A stretch of 64,000 nt of DNA from Oceanospirillum maris DSM 6286 (GCF_000422865.1 NZ_AUGW01000008.1:1-64000); one strand, 5' to 3'; shown: positions 40,905-53,036, counted from the stretch's first letter. Notes: a model not told the origin generated them from the letters alone. Numbers and translations: made by a program.

Positions 40905-41070
40905 ATTACGTCCTGTATTTTCAATGGATTACTGAGGATATCTTTACCCATAAGCTCGGCAAAATCTAGAGTGATTTAGGCCCCCAATCTAAAAAAAAGG
41001 TCGCATCCCGGACAGAAACTCTTGCCTGCTTCAACAATAATGGAGACAACGCAAAATAGGATGTCTTGAG

Positions 41071-42312
41071 ATGAGTAACGACTTTACCCAATGGCTTGAG
41101 TGGATCGATTCACAGCACGACACCATGCTGGCCAATACCATTGCCCTTTCTGAAATCAACTCAGGCAGTCTGAATGCCGCCGGTGTAAACCGTGTGGGCG
41201 ATGAGCTGATCCGTATTTGCGAGCCTTTAGGTGGCGAGGTTGAGCGTATTAAGGTTGCGCCTTATCAGAGTGTAAACAATCAAGGTGTTGCTGAAGAGTT
41301 TCCCCTAGGGGATGCGATCCGTATTCGTAAGCGTCCGGAAGCGCCGTTGCAGATTTTTTTCTGCGGCCATATGGATACCGTATTTGCCATTGATCACCAC
41401 TTCCAGACCATCACCTGGCTGGATGACGATACGCTGAATGGCCCCGGTGTTGCTGATCTTAAAGGCGGCCTGATGGTGATGTTGACGGCAATTCAGGCCT
41501 TGGAGCGCAGTCCGTTTGCTGAGTCTATCGGTTGGGAGATTCTGTTTAACTCCGATGAAGAGATCGGCTCTGCCGCGTCTGCCCCTTTGATTGCCGAAGC
41601 GGCACAGCGCGTTAATTTAGGTTTGATCTACGAGCCAAGTTTCCCCGATGGCAATTTGGCTGGTGAGCGTAAAGGCAGCGGTAACTTCAGTGTTGTGATT
41701 CGTGGCCGTGCGGCACATGCGGGGCGTGAACATCATTTGGGGCGTAATGCGATTCGTGCTATGTCGGACTTTATCGTCATGCTGGATGACCTGAACGGTC
41801 AGCGTGATGGCGTGACGATCAACCCTGGTTTTATCGAAGGCGGCGGGGCAGTCAATATTGTGCCGGATCTGTGCGTTTCTAAATTTAATATCCGCCTAGA
41901 GCAGCCAGAGGATGAGGCTTGGTGTGAGCAACAGTTAGCGGATATTCTTGAGCAGATCAACCATCGAGACGGTATCACTATTGAGCTGCACGGTGGCTTT
42001 ACCCGTAAGCCTAAGGTGTTGACCCCTGCTAATAAAAAGCTGTTTCAACTGGCTAAAGAGTGTGGTGCAGATTTAGGTATGCAAATTCAGTGGCTGCCAA
42101 CGGGTGGCTGTTGCGATGGAAATAATTTGGCGGCGGCAGGTATTCCCAATATCGACACTTTGGGGGTACAGGGTGGAAAAATTCACTCCGCTGATGAGTA
42201 TGTCAAAGTCGCCAGCTTTACCAAGCGGGCCAAGCTGAGCGCTCTGATGCTAATGAAACTGGCCACCTCAGATGATCTGAGCTGGCTGGGTGTTCAGAAG
42301 GAGAAAGGTTGA
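41071..42312 (+). CDS. M20-family metallohydrolase (ArgE/DapE/CPG2-like) in the ast operon
   Basis: 413 residues. Metal-site motifs of M20 enzymes are present: FFCGHMDTVF, TLNGPGVADLKGG, FNSDEEIGS (catalytic Glu pair), YEPS and the dimerisation-domain AAHAGREH. Members remove acyl or formyl groups from amino acids (ArgE, DapE) or cleave peptides. It overlaps aruF by one base (TGATG), so it belongs to the arginine succinyltransferase operon. No astE is found in the window, so N-succinylglutamate hydrolysis by this enzyme is a reasonable but untested idea. Confidence 0.88.
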   Translation: MSNDFTQWLEWIDSQHDTMLANTIALSEINSGSLNAAGVNRVGDELIRICEPLGGEVERIKVAPYQSVNNQGVAEEFPLGDAIRIRKRPEAPLQIFFCGHMDTVFAIDHHFQTITWLDDDTLNGPGVADLKGGLMVMLTAIQALERSPFAESIGWEILFNSDEEIGSAASAPLIAEAAQRVNLGLIYEPSFPDGNLAGERKGSGNFSVVIRGRAAHAGREHHLGRNAIRAMSDFIVMLDDLNGQRDGVTINPGFIEGGGAVNIVPDLCVSKFNIRLEQPEDEAWCEQQLADILEQINHRDGITIELHGGFTRKPKVLTPANKKLFQLAKECGADLGMQIQWLPTGGCCDGNNLAAAGIPNIDTLGVQGGKIHSADEYVKVASFTKRAKLSALMLMKLATSDDLSWLGVQKEKG

Positions 42313-43376
42313 TGCTGGTACTGCGTCCTTTAGCGTTTCACGATCTGGCAGGGCTTGAACGCCTTGCAGTGATCTCCGGCGGCCGCATGACCACGCTGCC
42401 GGATAACCGTGATCATCTGAGTCAGCTGATCAGCAATACCCAGCAATCGTTGCGTAAAGAGGTTGAGCGTCCGGCGGGTGAGAGCTATCACTTTGCGCTG
42501 GAAGATACGGAAACCGGTGAAGTGGTGGGGGTTTCTGGTATTGAGGCGGCGGTTGGGATTACGTCGCCGTTTTACAGCTACCGTATTGATGATGTGGTCC
42601 ATGCTTCCAGTGAGCTACAGATCCATAACCGAGTACCGGCGCTGCATCTTTGTCAGGATTACACGGGAGCTTCTCGCCTTTATACCTTGTTTATGGATGA
42701 CCGGCTTTTAGGCAAAGAACATCGACAATCAGAGACGATTCATCTGCTTTCCCGTGCCCGTATGCTGTTTATCGCAGCACACCCTGAGCGTTTCTCTCCT
42801 CGCCTGATTGTGGAACTGCAGGGGGTGGCGGATGAGAAAAATCAGTCACCGTTCTGGGAGTGCCTCGGTCGTCATTTCTTCAATATGGATTTCAACAAGG
42901 CCAATTATCTCACCGGTATTAATTCCAAAGGCTTTATTGCCGATCTGATGCCCCACTATCCGGTGTATGTACCTATGCTGCACCCTGATGCTCAAGCCGC
43001 ATTAGGGCAAGCGCGTAATGATATGCGCGATGTGCAACGCTTGCTAGAAGATGAGGGCTTTGAGTACCGCCGCTATGTGGATATCTTTGATGCAGGCCCC
43101 ACATTAGAAGCTCGAACGGAATCTGTACGCAGCGTCAATCAAAGCCATACTCTTGCTGTTTCTATCGAGGGTAATGGTATAGAGGATGGTGATATAAAGA
43201 ATGATCTTGCTGTCGCTAATAACGACCAGCCCCTCGCCTTAATTAGCAACAATCAGCTACAAAACTACCGCTGTATTTTAGGCTCGCTGAACTCGGATAA
43301 ACCGACTATTTCAGCGGATCAAGCTGCAGCGCTAGAGCTAAAATCCGGCGATAACGCAAGCGTGTTATGGCTTTAA
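42312..43376 (+). CDS. aruF: Arginine/ornithine N-succinyltransferase, alpha-type subunit (AruF/AstA family)
   Basis: 354 residues. AstA-family enzymes succinylate the alpha-amino group of arginine with succinyl-CoA, the first step of the pathway. Typical blocks are FYSYRIDDVVHASSEL, RARMLFIAAHPERFSPRLIVEL, SPFWECLGRHFFNMDF, IADLMPHYPVYVPML and YVDIFDAGPTLEARTESVRSV. P. aeruginosa encodes two subunits as adjacent genes, aruF and aruG; this gene is the first of two here. An insertion near residues 285-305 (about 15 residues, GNGIEDGDIKNDLAV) is unusual. Translation starts at ATG 42312, overlapping the previous stop. Confidence 0.88.
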   Translation: MLVLRPLAFHDLAGLERLAVISGGRMTTLPDNRDHLSQLISNTQQSLRKEVERPAGESYHFALEDTETGEVVGVSGIEAAVGITSPFYSYRIDDVVHASSELQIHNRVPALHLCQDYTGASRLYTLFMDDRLLGKEHRQSETIHLLSRARMLFIAAHPERFSPRLIVELQGVADEKNQSPFWECLGRHFFNMDFNKANYLTGINSKGFIADLMPHYPVYVPMLHPDAQAALGQARNDMRDVQRLLEDEGFEYRRYVDIFDAGPTLEARTESVRSVNQSHTLAVSIEGNGIEDGDIKNDLAVANNDQPLALISNNQLQNYRCILGSLNSDKPTISADQAAALELKSGDNASVLWL

Positions 43377-43450
43377 AGTCAGGTCAATAATAATAACTTG
43401 CTCGAACTTTCTATCGAGCTTCTTTCTAAGATTTTGAGGAGTACCCCGCC

Positions 43451-46001
<2,551 letters not shown>

Positions 46002-46022
46002 AACGTATTCAATAGCAGGTGG

Positions 46023-47381
46023 ATGATGAAAGCATTTGAAGCAAACTTTGATGGTCTGGTCGGGCCAACTCATAACTACAGTGGTTTGTCTTTCGGTAAC
46101 GTTGCTTCCCAGAGCAACGGAACCCATGCATCTAACCCAAAACTGGCGGCGTTGCAGGGCTTGCAAAAAATGAAAGCCCTGCACGATATGGGCATGGTTC
46201 AGGGGGTGCTAGCACCTCAGGAGCGTCCTGATTTGTTTACCCTGCGCCGTTTGGGTTTTACCGGTTCCGATGCCGATGTGCTGGCGCAGGCAGCAAAAGA
46301 AGCGCCACGTATTCTGGCCGCCTGTTGTTCCGCATCCAGCATGTGGACGGCCAACGCCGCTACGGTATCTCCAAGTGCTGATACTGCAGATGGCAAGGTG
46401 CACTTTACACCGGCTAACCTGACCAATAAGTTTCATCGCTCGATTGAGCATGAAACCACAGGCCGTATTTTGCAGGCGACCTTTGCAGACCAGAATCACT
46501 TTGCCCACCATCCGGCGCTGCCGGGTGTGGAGCACTTTGGTGATGAAGGTGCAGCGAACCATACCCGTTTCTGCCACGCGTACGGCGAGCAGGGGGTTGA
46601 GTTTTTTGTTTTCGGTCGTAGTGCTTTCGACAGTCGTTATCCAGAAGCCAAGAACTGTCCAGAACCCAGAAAATACCCGGCGCGTCATACGCTGGAAGCC
46701 TCTCAGGCCGTCGTCCGCCTGCACGGTCTGAGTGATAGTCATGTGGTTTATGCACAGCAACATCCGGATGTGATCGATGCGGGGGTTTTCCACAACGATG
46801 TGATCGCTGTGGGTAATCGTGACACCTTGTTTTGCCATGAACAGGCGTTTCTGGATCAGGCGGCGGTTAAGCAACAACTAACCGATACGATGGGTGGACG
46901 CTTTAATATTATTGAAGTTCCCGCTAACCGTGTATCCGTAGAAGATGCGGTTCAGAGCTATCTGTTTAACAGCCAACTCTTGAGCCTACCGGATGGCCGC
47001 ACCCTGCTGGTGATACCGGAGGAGTGTAAGAACAACGAACGGGTTTGGAGTTATCTGTCTGAGCTGCTCAATGGCAGTAGCCCGATCGATGAACTCAAAG
47101 TATTCGATCTAAAACAGAGCATGAGCAACGGCGGTGGCCCCGCTTGCTTACGTCTGCGTGTGGCAATGAACGAAGCGGAACTGGCGGCATTCAACCCGGC
47201 CACCCGTATGAGTGATGAGTTGTTTGATACGCTGAACAACTGGGTAGAGCGTCATTATCGTGATCGCATTGTGGACGCCGATCTGGCTGATCCTCAGCTG
47301 CTGATCGAATCCCGTACCGCACTGGATGAGCTGACTCAGATCCTGAAGCTGGGATCTGTGTACCCGTTCCAGCGGGCTTGA
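46023..47381 (+). CDS. astB: N-succinylarginine dihydrolase
   Basis: 452 residues. It converts N-succinylarginine to N-succinylornithine, CO2 and ammonia, the second pathway step. The N-terminus [21 protein letters not shown] and the block [20 protein letters not shown] are characteristic; [21 protein letters not shown]-type segments and [13 protein letters not shown] supply the catalytic His, Glu and Cys of this amidinotransferase-fold enzyme. Two adjacent ATG codons (46023, 46026) can serve as start. A strong terminator 70 bp downstream closes the operon. Confidence 0.97.
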   Translation: MMKAFEANFDGLVGPTHNYSGLSFGNVASQSNGTHASNPKLAALQGLQKMKALHDMGMVQGVLAPQERPDLFTLRRLGFTGSDADVLAQAAKEAPRILAACCSASSMWTANAATVSPSADTADGKVHFTPANLTNKFHRSIEHETTGRILQATFADQNHFAHHPALPGVEHFGDEGAANHTRFCHAYGEQGVEFFVFGRSAFDSRYPEAKNCPEPRKYPARHTLEASQAVVRLHGLSDSHVVYAQQHPDVIDAGVFHNDVIAVGNRDTLFCHEQAFLDQAAVKQQLTDTMGGRFNIIEVPANRVSVEDAVQSYLFNSQLLSLPDGRTLLVIPEECKNNERVWSYLSELLNGSSPIDELKVFDLKQSMSNGGGPACLRLRVAMNEAELAAFNPATRMSDELFDTLNNWVERHYRDRIVDADLADPQLLIESRTALDELTQILKLGSVYPFQRA

Positions 47382-47451
47382 TCGACCCCTGATCTTCCCT
47401 GCGAAGATTCATTTTAAGCCTCTTGTGCGCAGCTTTTTTGCGAGCTTTCTT

Positions 47452-47480
47452 GCCCCGACCTGAAAAGGTCGGGGCTTTTT
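47452..47480 (+). terminator. Intrinsic terminator after astB
   Basis: GCCCCGACCT (47452-47461) and AGGTCGGGGC (47466-47475) form a perfect 10-bp GC-rich stem with a GAAA loop and a T tract. It ends the ast operon, so astE is not part of it. Confidence 0.95.
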
Positions 47481-47492
47481 GTGCAGAGGGAC

Positions 47493-47840
47493 TTACTCCC
47501 GATTCAGCGCTTCCAGCAGTTCAATCTCAAAAATCAGATGGCTGTTAGGTGGAATCTTATCACCAAAGCCCCGTTCGCCATAACCCATCTCGGCAGGTAC
47601 CTGTAGTTTGCGTTTTCCGCCGACTTTCATACCTTTTAAGCCTTCTACCCAAGCGGCGATTACTTTCTTACGGCTCAGCACTACCTGAAATGGTTGGCCT
47701 TTGTCGTAGGAGTTATCAAACTCGGTGCCGTCTTCCAGCCAGCCGCGATAGTGAGTCGTCACCAAGGCTCCGCCTTTTTTCACTTCGGTACCGGTGCCTT
47801 CGGTAAGGTCTTCAATAATTAGCTGTTTATCTTGGGACAT
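47493..47840 (-). CDS. FKBP-type peptidyl-prolyl cis-trans isomerase
   Basis: 115 residues, a single cytoplasmic FKBP domain without a signal. Conserved parts are VTTHYRGWLEDGTEFDNSYDKGQPF, VLSRKKVIAAWVEGLKGMKVGGKRKLQVP and HLIFEIELL, with the aromatic active-site residues Tyr, Phe and Trp present. It catalyses proline isomerisation during folding. It is convergent with astB and lies 71 bp downstream of the phosphodiesterase gene on the same strand. Confidence 0.95.
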   Translation of the reverse strand: MSQDKQLIIEDLTEGTGTEVKKGGALVTTHYRGWLEDGTEFDNSYDKGQPFQVVLSRKKVIAAWVEGLKGMKVGGKRKLQVPAEMGYGERGFGDKIPPNSHLIFEIELLEALNRE

Positions 47841-47911
47841 TTTGTTCTCATCTTGTTCTTATTAAGGGCTAGTTGTGTAATGGCCTACAAGGATTAGAGC
47901 CTTTTTGGGGT

Positions 47912-50572
47912 TTAGGTTTTTTTAGAGCTTAACGACAGTATGGGAATACTCATACGGGCGATAAAATGATCCCACGGTTCTGGTCTTGCAAGGAGGAAAC
48001 CTTGAGTCAATTCGGCTTCTTGCTGGCGCACAAATTCAAGCTGCTTTTCTGTTTCAACCCCTTCAACCACCACGCGCATATTAAGTGTATGGGCCATTGC
48101 AATAATGGTACGCACTAGCGGGGCATCGTCTTGAGTATCCAATGTTTGAATAAAGCTACGATCCACTTTAAGTTCATCAAATTTGAGATCGTGGAGGTAG
48201 CTTAAGGATGAGTAGCCGGTACCAAAATCATCCAATGAAAGCTGTACACCTAAAGCACGAATCTTAACTAGCTTGTTTTTGATCTCTTGCTCGATTAATA
48301 GAGACTCAACAACTTCTAAAATTAACTTCTGGGGTGGAACATGATAGCGCTTCATCAGGGCTTCAAGTTGATCAACAAAGTTATCTTGTTTTAGCTGTAA
48401 TACGGATATATTAACCGATAGAGAAATAGGCAGGGTTTCTAGCAAAGAGCAGGCTTTATGCAGAACCCAGTCGCCAATGGGTAAGATAAGTTCCGTTTCT
48501 TCTGCTAGATCAATAAAGTGATACGGTGTTAGCAAACCTTTCGCGGGGTGGTTCCAGCGAATCAGTGCTTCTGCTCCAGCGACCTGACCTTGCAGGTCAA
48601 ACTGGGGCTGTAAGAATAATTCAAACTGTTTTTTGTCAATCGCCGTTTTCAGTTCCCGTATGGCACTGGTGCGCTCTTTTAAGCCAAGGTGAACATCAGA
48701 GGAGTAAAGGGCAAAGTTGATGCCTGACGTTGAACGGCGCACATGCTGTAGTGCCAGTCTGGCTCTGTGCTGTAGGGTTTCAATATCGGAGCCGTCTTCT
48801 GGGTAGCAAGCCAAGCCAACCTGTAGCTGCAAGCTGTAGTTTTTACGGTTAACCAGCCATGATTTATCATTGACGGTATAAATCAGGTGGCTAATAAACT
48901 GCAGGGTGTTTTCTCGACTATCTTCCGAAAATAACGCTAATCTATTGGCTGGTAAGCGCACTAGGATTGCGCCTTTATTTTGGCTGGACACTAATTTAAG
49001 CATAAATTCAGCGAGCTGTTGGAAAGCTTCATTTCCCGCTTTAAGGCCATGTAGTTCATTAATAATGTGCAGCCCTTGAACGCGAAAAATAGCCATATAG
49101 CCATAACTGCTTTTTAACTGTGAAGAAAAGTGCTTGTGGATATACGCAATTCTGGGAAGACCGGTGACATCATCAAAGCAGGTTTTTTGATAAAAATCTT
49201 CCTCAACTGTACGCCGCTGAAAAGCCTCGGCATATTGGGCAATAACACCGGCAAGTGCCGAACAGGCGCTTTTTTCAGCATCGCTCCAGCTTTTATAATG
49301 CAGGCTGCCAAAGGTTAAAACACCCCTAAGGGTTCCACCCAGATAAATAGCGGCCATGGCAACCGATTGCACATGGTAGTCGGCAAAAAAATCGAGAATA
49401 GCTTTAGCATTATTAGGCGATTGCTGGGTAAGCTCTAATGTTAAATTGAAGGTGATAACGGGTTTTTCTTGTAATTGGGAAAGGCAGTATTCGATCACGC
49501 TTACCGGCAGTTGTTCACCGTTCATGGATGAGTTACTGGCTTCACAGATAGCGTACTTTTCATCTTCATCGATCAGCCAAATAGAGGTTATTTCCGAGTG
49601 AATTAGCTGCTGGCCCTCAACAATAAGTTCCTCTAAAAATGCGTGTTGGTCTGGCTGTTCTTGAAAGCGTTGGCGCAATTTCTGAATGCTATTTTGCTGA
49701 TCCGATAACGCTTTACGGGTCTCTGCAAACTCCTCCATCTCTTGAAGGCTTTGCTTGCCTTGGGAGGATATGCGCCTGATTAGCCATATAGTTGCACCGC
49801 CCAAGAACAGCAGCATAAGAAATACCCAGGGTAATAGCTGCAGTAACAGTTTGGTGCCAGGATTTGCTGGCTCCCATGATAGATGAGCTTGGGTTATGCC
49901 TCTATGATCAAGAATGGGATAGGAGTGCAGCACGGCAATGGGTTCTTGCCATAGATAAAAATCCTCGATTTTAGTGTGCGCTCTAATACGCTCTGACAGC
50001 AAAGGAGCCAACCGCTGGGCAAAGATAAAAGAATGGCGTTGATCTTGCACTAAGCTTGATGAATTTTCCCGCATAATAGGGTGAGATGCGAAGGCCCAAA
50101 GTTCATCATTGATAACCCGTAATCGAGTAGATAACGCTGGAATGGATAATACGGCTTTTTCTATATCTGAGAAATTAGGTGGCAGACTATTGGCTTTTCC
50201 TTCGTAGCTGCTAAAAATCAGATGCTGTTGATCATCTCTGACAATAACCCATCCGACCGATAGCCCGCTGTACAGGTGGTTGCTAAAATTGCTGGCAATC
50301 CATCCCGGGTTAGGTTGTGGAAGAGATACCCATTGGGTATAGGCCTCATTTTGAATCGCATATTTTTTGACTTGACTCAGTAGCTGGATTTGAGCACGTT
50401 CAACGGTGTTTTGAATCGATTCTTGGGTGTACTTTATATCTTCAGCGTCAATCGTTTTTGCAGCGGCCCAGACAAGAGTAATAATCAGCAAAAATGAGAT
50501 CGCAAATAAGGATGTAATCCAAATAAGAGTGTTTTGATATTGCTTAGAAATGTCAAACGAATGAATCTTCAA
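47912..50572 (-). CDS. Membrane c-di-GMP phosphodiesterase (sensor-GAF-degenerate GGDEF-EAL)
   Basis: 886 residues. Two membrane segments (about 15-37 and 245-265, LLPWVFLMLLFLGGATIWLI) flank a periplasmic sensor resembling CHASE4-type domains. A coiled coil and a GAF-like domain (about 310-460) follow. The GGDEF domain is degenerate: RLPANRLALF stands where RxGGDEF is expected, so no cyclase activity. The EAL domain is complete (GAEALIRWNHP, SVNIS, LEVVES, LDDFGTGYSS, ELKVDRSFI, VVEGVET), so it should hydrolyse c-di-GMP. A perfect FNR/Anr box lies upstream. Confidence 0.92.
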   Translation of the reverse strand: MKIHSFDISKQYQNTLIWITSLFAISFLLIITLVWAAAKTIDAEDIKYTQESIQNTVERAQIQLLSQVKKYAIQNEAYTQWVSLPQPNPGWIASNFSNHLYSGLSVGWVIVRDDQQHLIFSSYEGKANSLPPNFSDIEKAVLSIPALSTRLRVINDELWAFASHPIMRENSSSLVQDQRHSFIFAQRLAPLLSERIRAHTKIEDFYLWQEPIAVLHSYPILDHRGITQAHLSWEPANPGTKLLLQLLPWVFLMLLFLGGATIWLIRRISSQGKQSLQEMEEFAETRKALSDQQNSIQKLRQRFQEQPDQHAFLEELIVEGQQLIHSEITSIWLIDEDEKYAICEASNSSMNGEQLPVSVIEYCLSQLQEKPVITFNLTLELTQQSPNNAKAILDFFADYHVQSVAMAAIYLGGTLRGVLTFGSLHYKSWSDAEKSACSALAGVIAQYAEAFQRRTVEEDFYQKTCFDDVTGLPRIAYIHKHFSSQLKSSYGYMAIFRVQGLHIINELHGLKAGNEAFQQLAEFMLKLVSSQNKGAILVRLPANRLALFSEDSRENTLQFISHLIYTVNDKSWLVNRKNYSLQLQVGLACYPEDGSDIETLQHRARLALQHVRRSTSGINFALYSSDVHLGLKERTSAIRELKTAIDKKQFELFLQPQFDLQGQVAGAEALIRWNHPAKGLLTPYHFIDLAEETELILPIGDWVLHKACSLLETLPISLSVNISVLQLKQDNFVDQLEALMKRYHVPPQKLILEVVESLLIEQEIKNKLVKIRALGVQLSLDDFGTGYSSLSYLHDLKFDELKVDRSFIQTLDTQDDAPLVRTIIAMAHTLNMRVVVEGVETEKQLEFVRQQEAELTQGFLLARPEPWDHFIARMSIPILSLSSKKT

Positions 50573-50656
50573 GGATGTTACCTGTAACAGACGGGTGAAT
50601 CCGGCTAAGTTTACGGGGTTTGCAACAATTGTCGATCTGGCGCACTTAGCATTCTT

Positions 50657-50670
50657 TTGATGTAAATCAA
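50657..50670. promoter_or_regulatory. FNR/Anr box upstream of the phosphodiesterase gene
   Basis: TTGATGTAAATCAA is a perfect match to TTGAT(N4)ATCAA. On the minus strand GACAAT (50633-50628) lies where the -10 hexamer of a class II FNR promoter should be, about 30 bp from the box centre. The start codon is 85 bp from the box. A second, shorter inverted repeat ACGAC/GTCGT lies at 50676-50692. Confidence 0.72.
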
Positions 50671-50844
50671 TTTATACGACGGTATAAGTCGTCATATTTT
50701 GAATGGCCAAATTTATCGTTTGAGTTGAATGGGTTACAGCTTGACTTGAATAGATTATTGCTTGATGGGACATCGCAATAGAACCTCCGTGTCTATTTTT
50801 TTGGCTATTTTTCGGATTCTTTCTTGGTTGTTTTTATAGGTACT

Positions 50845-51321
50845 CTATTCCTCAATTAAGGTATCAAGAGGATAGCCGCGAAACGGCTTTACGGTGGTGA
50901 GCACCACATGGCTACTGATATTCACCATGCCGGGTAGTATATCTAAAAGTTGATCATTTATCGCGTTATAGCGGGCCATATCTGGTGCGACAATACGTAG
51001 AAAAAAGTCAAAACTACCACTAACGGTATAGCATTCGACCACTTCTGGATGGCCTTGGGCTGCGGTTTGAAAGGTACGAAAAGCCTCAGTGCTTTGGTCT
51101 TTTAAACTTACCGTGACAATAACCTCTACACTACGGCAGATCTTCGGCAAATTCAGCGTGCCTAAATAAGGCCCAATCAGCTGAGCACTTTCCAGTTTTC
51201 GTACCCGATTAAGACAAGAGCTAGGAGACAAACCCACGCGGTCAGCAAGATCTTGATTGGTGATACGGGCTTCGCTTTGCAGAGTCGAAAGAATCTTTTG
51301 GCTAATATTGTCCAGTTGCAT
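50845..51321 (-). CDS. Lrp/AsnC-family transcriptional regulator
   Basis: 158 residues. The helix-turn-helix (LDNISQKILSTLQSEARITNQDLADRVGLSPSSCLNRVRKLE) is followed by the AsnC ligand-binding domain (VIVTVSLKDQS, VVECYTVSGSFDFFLRIVAPD, SSHVVLTTVKPFRGYPLD). Such proteins sense amino acids. It is divergent from the third astA paralogue, which it probably controls. A separate global Lrp may exist elsewhere. Confidence 0.93.
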   Translation of the reverse strand: MQLDNISQKILSTLQSEARITNQDLADRVGLSPSSCLNRVRKLESAQLIGPYLGTLNLPKICRSVEVIVTVSLKDQSTEAFRTFQTAAQGHPEVVECYTVSGSFDFFLRIVAPDMARYNAINDQLLDILPGMVNISSHVVLTTVKPFRGYPLDTLIEE

Positions 51322-51670
51322 GTTATCGGTTCTTTTAGGCTTGTTTTTATGATGGGCGACCCTCTTTTTAACTCTAATCAGATTTGAACTTCCTTAATAG
51401 AGTCAGCTTTGTCGCAGTTTTTGCAGCTTAGACGCTAGTTTGCGGCTGTGATGGGGTCGGTGCAAGTTTTTTTGTTGTCACCGAATTTTATTTGGTAGGT
51501 TGGATGTTTTTCTGCAATATCTGCATTTTTTGACTGAAATCAAACAGCCTATTTTGCAATTTCGACACTAAACTTAAGCCATTAAATAGCCACTTTTAAA
51601 GTGCTAAACAGCTGCTTTTTTTAGCAAAATTGATGACTGGCTTAATCCATTATTTAGGGTAGGAAGGCTT
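51322..51670. other. Divergent control region between the Lrp-type gene and the third astA, with an FNR-like site
   Basis: This 349-bp AT-rich gap has no gene. TTGACTGAAATCAA (51530-51543) matches the FNR/Anr consensus with one mismatch in the left arm, 134 bp before the astA start. Long T and A tracts suggest bent DNA, as Lrp-family proteins prefer. An AGGAAGG ribosome site precedes ATG 51671. Confidence 0.5.
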
Positions 51671-52738
51671 ATGTTGATTATTCGTCCATGCCAATTGGCA
51701 GATCTTGATGATCTAATGGCACTGTCTCAAGCCGTGGGACGGGGAATGACCTCTATGCCAGCAGACCGTGAAGCTTGGTTGAACAAGATTACAGCCACCG
51801 AGCGTGCGTTTTCAGCGCAAGGTAAAAACGATCCGATGAGCACTTACTTTATGGTGCTGGAAGATCCTGCTTCAGGTCGTGTCATCGGCTCAACGGCTGT
51901 GTACACCGGCATTGGTTTAGATCGCCCTTTCTACTCTTATAAAATATCGACATTGGTCAGCAGTTGCAGTGACCTCTCTGTGACCCGTCAGTCCCGTGTG
52001 CTCAGCATGGTGAATGATTACACCGGCGCAACCGAAGTGGGTTCTCTGTTTGTTTCCCCAGAATATCGTAAGCCGGGTATGGGGCAGTTTTTATCCCGTG
52101 CTCGCTTTCTGGCGATGGCTGATTTCCCTGAACGCTTTAGCGATACCGTTATGGCTGAACTGCGTGGCTGGCAAGATGAGGCCGGTGATTCGCCCCTATG
52201 GGAAAATCTTGGGCGGCAGTTTTTCGGTATTGATTTTCAAGAAGCGGTTCACACCGTGGCTCTTAAAGGCACCCAGTTTATCTCTGATCTGATGCCCAAA
52301 TATCCGATCTATATCAACTTGCTACCGCAAGAAGCTCGGGACGTAATCGGCAAGCCAAACGACTCCTCAGCGCCAGCGTTACATATGCTGAAAAAAGAGG
52401 GTTTCCAGTTTACCGGCTACGTGGATCTATTTGATGGCGGGCCATCGGTGCAGTGTGCTCGGGATGAGATTCACACCGTACGGGAAAGCGTCACCGGCAA
52501 TGTGCGTATCAGCGCCCATGTTAAAGATGGTGATGCACTCTTTATGCTCAGCAACGGTGAAGCGGAACACTATCGCGTGGTTTTAGCCCCAGCCCGACTT
52601 TCTGCCGAGGGTGTTCTGCTAATCCAACAGCAAGCCGCAGATGCCCTGTTACTGGATACGGATCATGACTTCAGCTCTGCACAAGTACGTTTTATGCCGT
52701 TTCAGCCAAAAGCATCCGCTGCTGCCTGCGCGGCATAG
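51671..52738 (+). CDS. astA: Third arginine N-succinyltransferase (AstA family) paralogue
   Basis: 355 residues. AstA blocks are present: RPFYSYKISTLVSSCSDLSV, SRARFLAMADFPERFSDTVMAELRG, SPLWENLGRQFFGIDF, ISDLMPKYPIYINLLP and YVDLFDGGPSVQCARDEIHTV. It differs from both operon copies, for example having SPLW for SPFW and GRQFF for GRHFF, so it is not a recent duplicate. It is monocistronic and divergent from an Lrp-type gene. It may be a homomeric enzyme or act on another amino acid; which one cannot be told. Confidence 0.87.
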   Translation: MLIIRPCQLADLDDLMALSQAVGRGMTSMPADREAWLNKITATERAFSAQGKNDPMSTYFMVLEDPASGRVIGSTAVYTGIGLDRPFYSYKISTLVSSCSDLSVTRQSRVLSMVNDYTGATEVGSLFVSPEYRKPGMGQFLSRARFLAMADFPERFSDTVMAELRGWQDEAGDSPLWENLGRQFFGIDFQEAVHTVALKGTQFISDLMPKYPIYINLLPQEARDVIGKPNDSSAPALHMLKKEGFQFTGYVDLFDGGPSVQCARDEIHTVRESVTGNVRISAHVKDGDALFMLSNGEAEHYRVVLAPARLSAEGVLLIQQQAADALLLDTDHDFSSAQVRFMPFQPKASAAACAA

Positions 52739-52760
52739 AATGTCGCTTTTATACCGGCAG

Positions 52761-52810
52761 TTAATACCGTCTACTTGTGATTAACGCCATCTACTTGCGA
52801 TTAACACCTT
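52761..52810 (+). repeat. Tandem 20-bp repeat, about 2.5 copies
   Basis: Units begin at 52761, 52781 and 52801 (TTAATACCGTCTACTTGTGA, then a copy with three to five changes, then TTAACACCTT). It lies in the roughly 300-bp gap between the third astA and the restriction island, which otherwise shows only A/T-rich sequence and no gene. It may mark the island boundary. Confidence 0.6.
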
Positions 52811-53036
52811 TCTTCTTTAGCGGAGGTTAGGTGATAGCAGTACCTTACCCGCTAGATTCATTCTCTAGATAGCCCTGCCTTACCATATTTTTAGTCAACA
52901 ATATAAAAATTTCATAGAAACTGTACTGTAAAAAAAGAATTGAAGAAGAAAAGGTTTCTCGGCTATTATCTAAAAGCTATTAGCTCTCTACTGCAATATT
53001 TTTCTATGCTGCACCTGATTGATACAGGAGAAAGTA

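Noticed and set aside
43201-43260. Internal insertion in aruF as a possible frameshift
   Set aside because: The frame stays open and conserved AstA sequence resumes (NNQLQNYRCIL), so it is an in-frame insertion only.
46209-46877. 222-codon frame on the minus strand
   Set aside because: It is the complement of astB, whose protein is fully recognisable; the minus frame shows no domain.
51410-51425. Possible ArgR half-site TGTCGC before the third astA
   Set aside because: Position of the AA is wrong (CA) and no second half-site occurs 21 bp away on either side.
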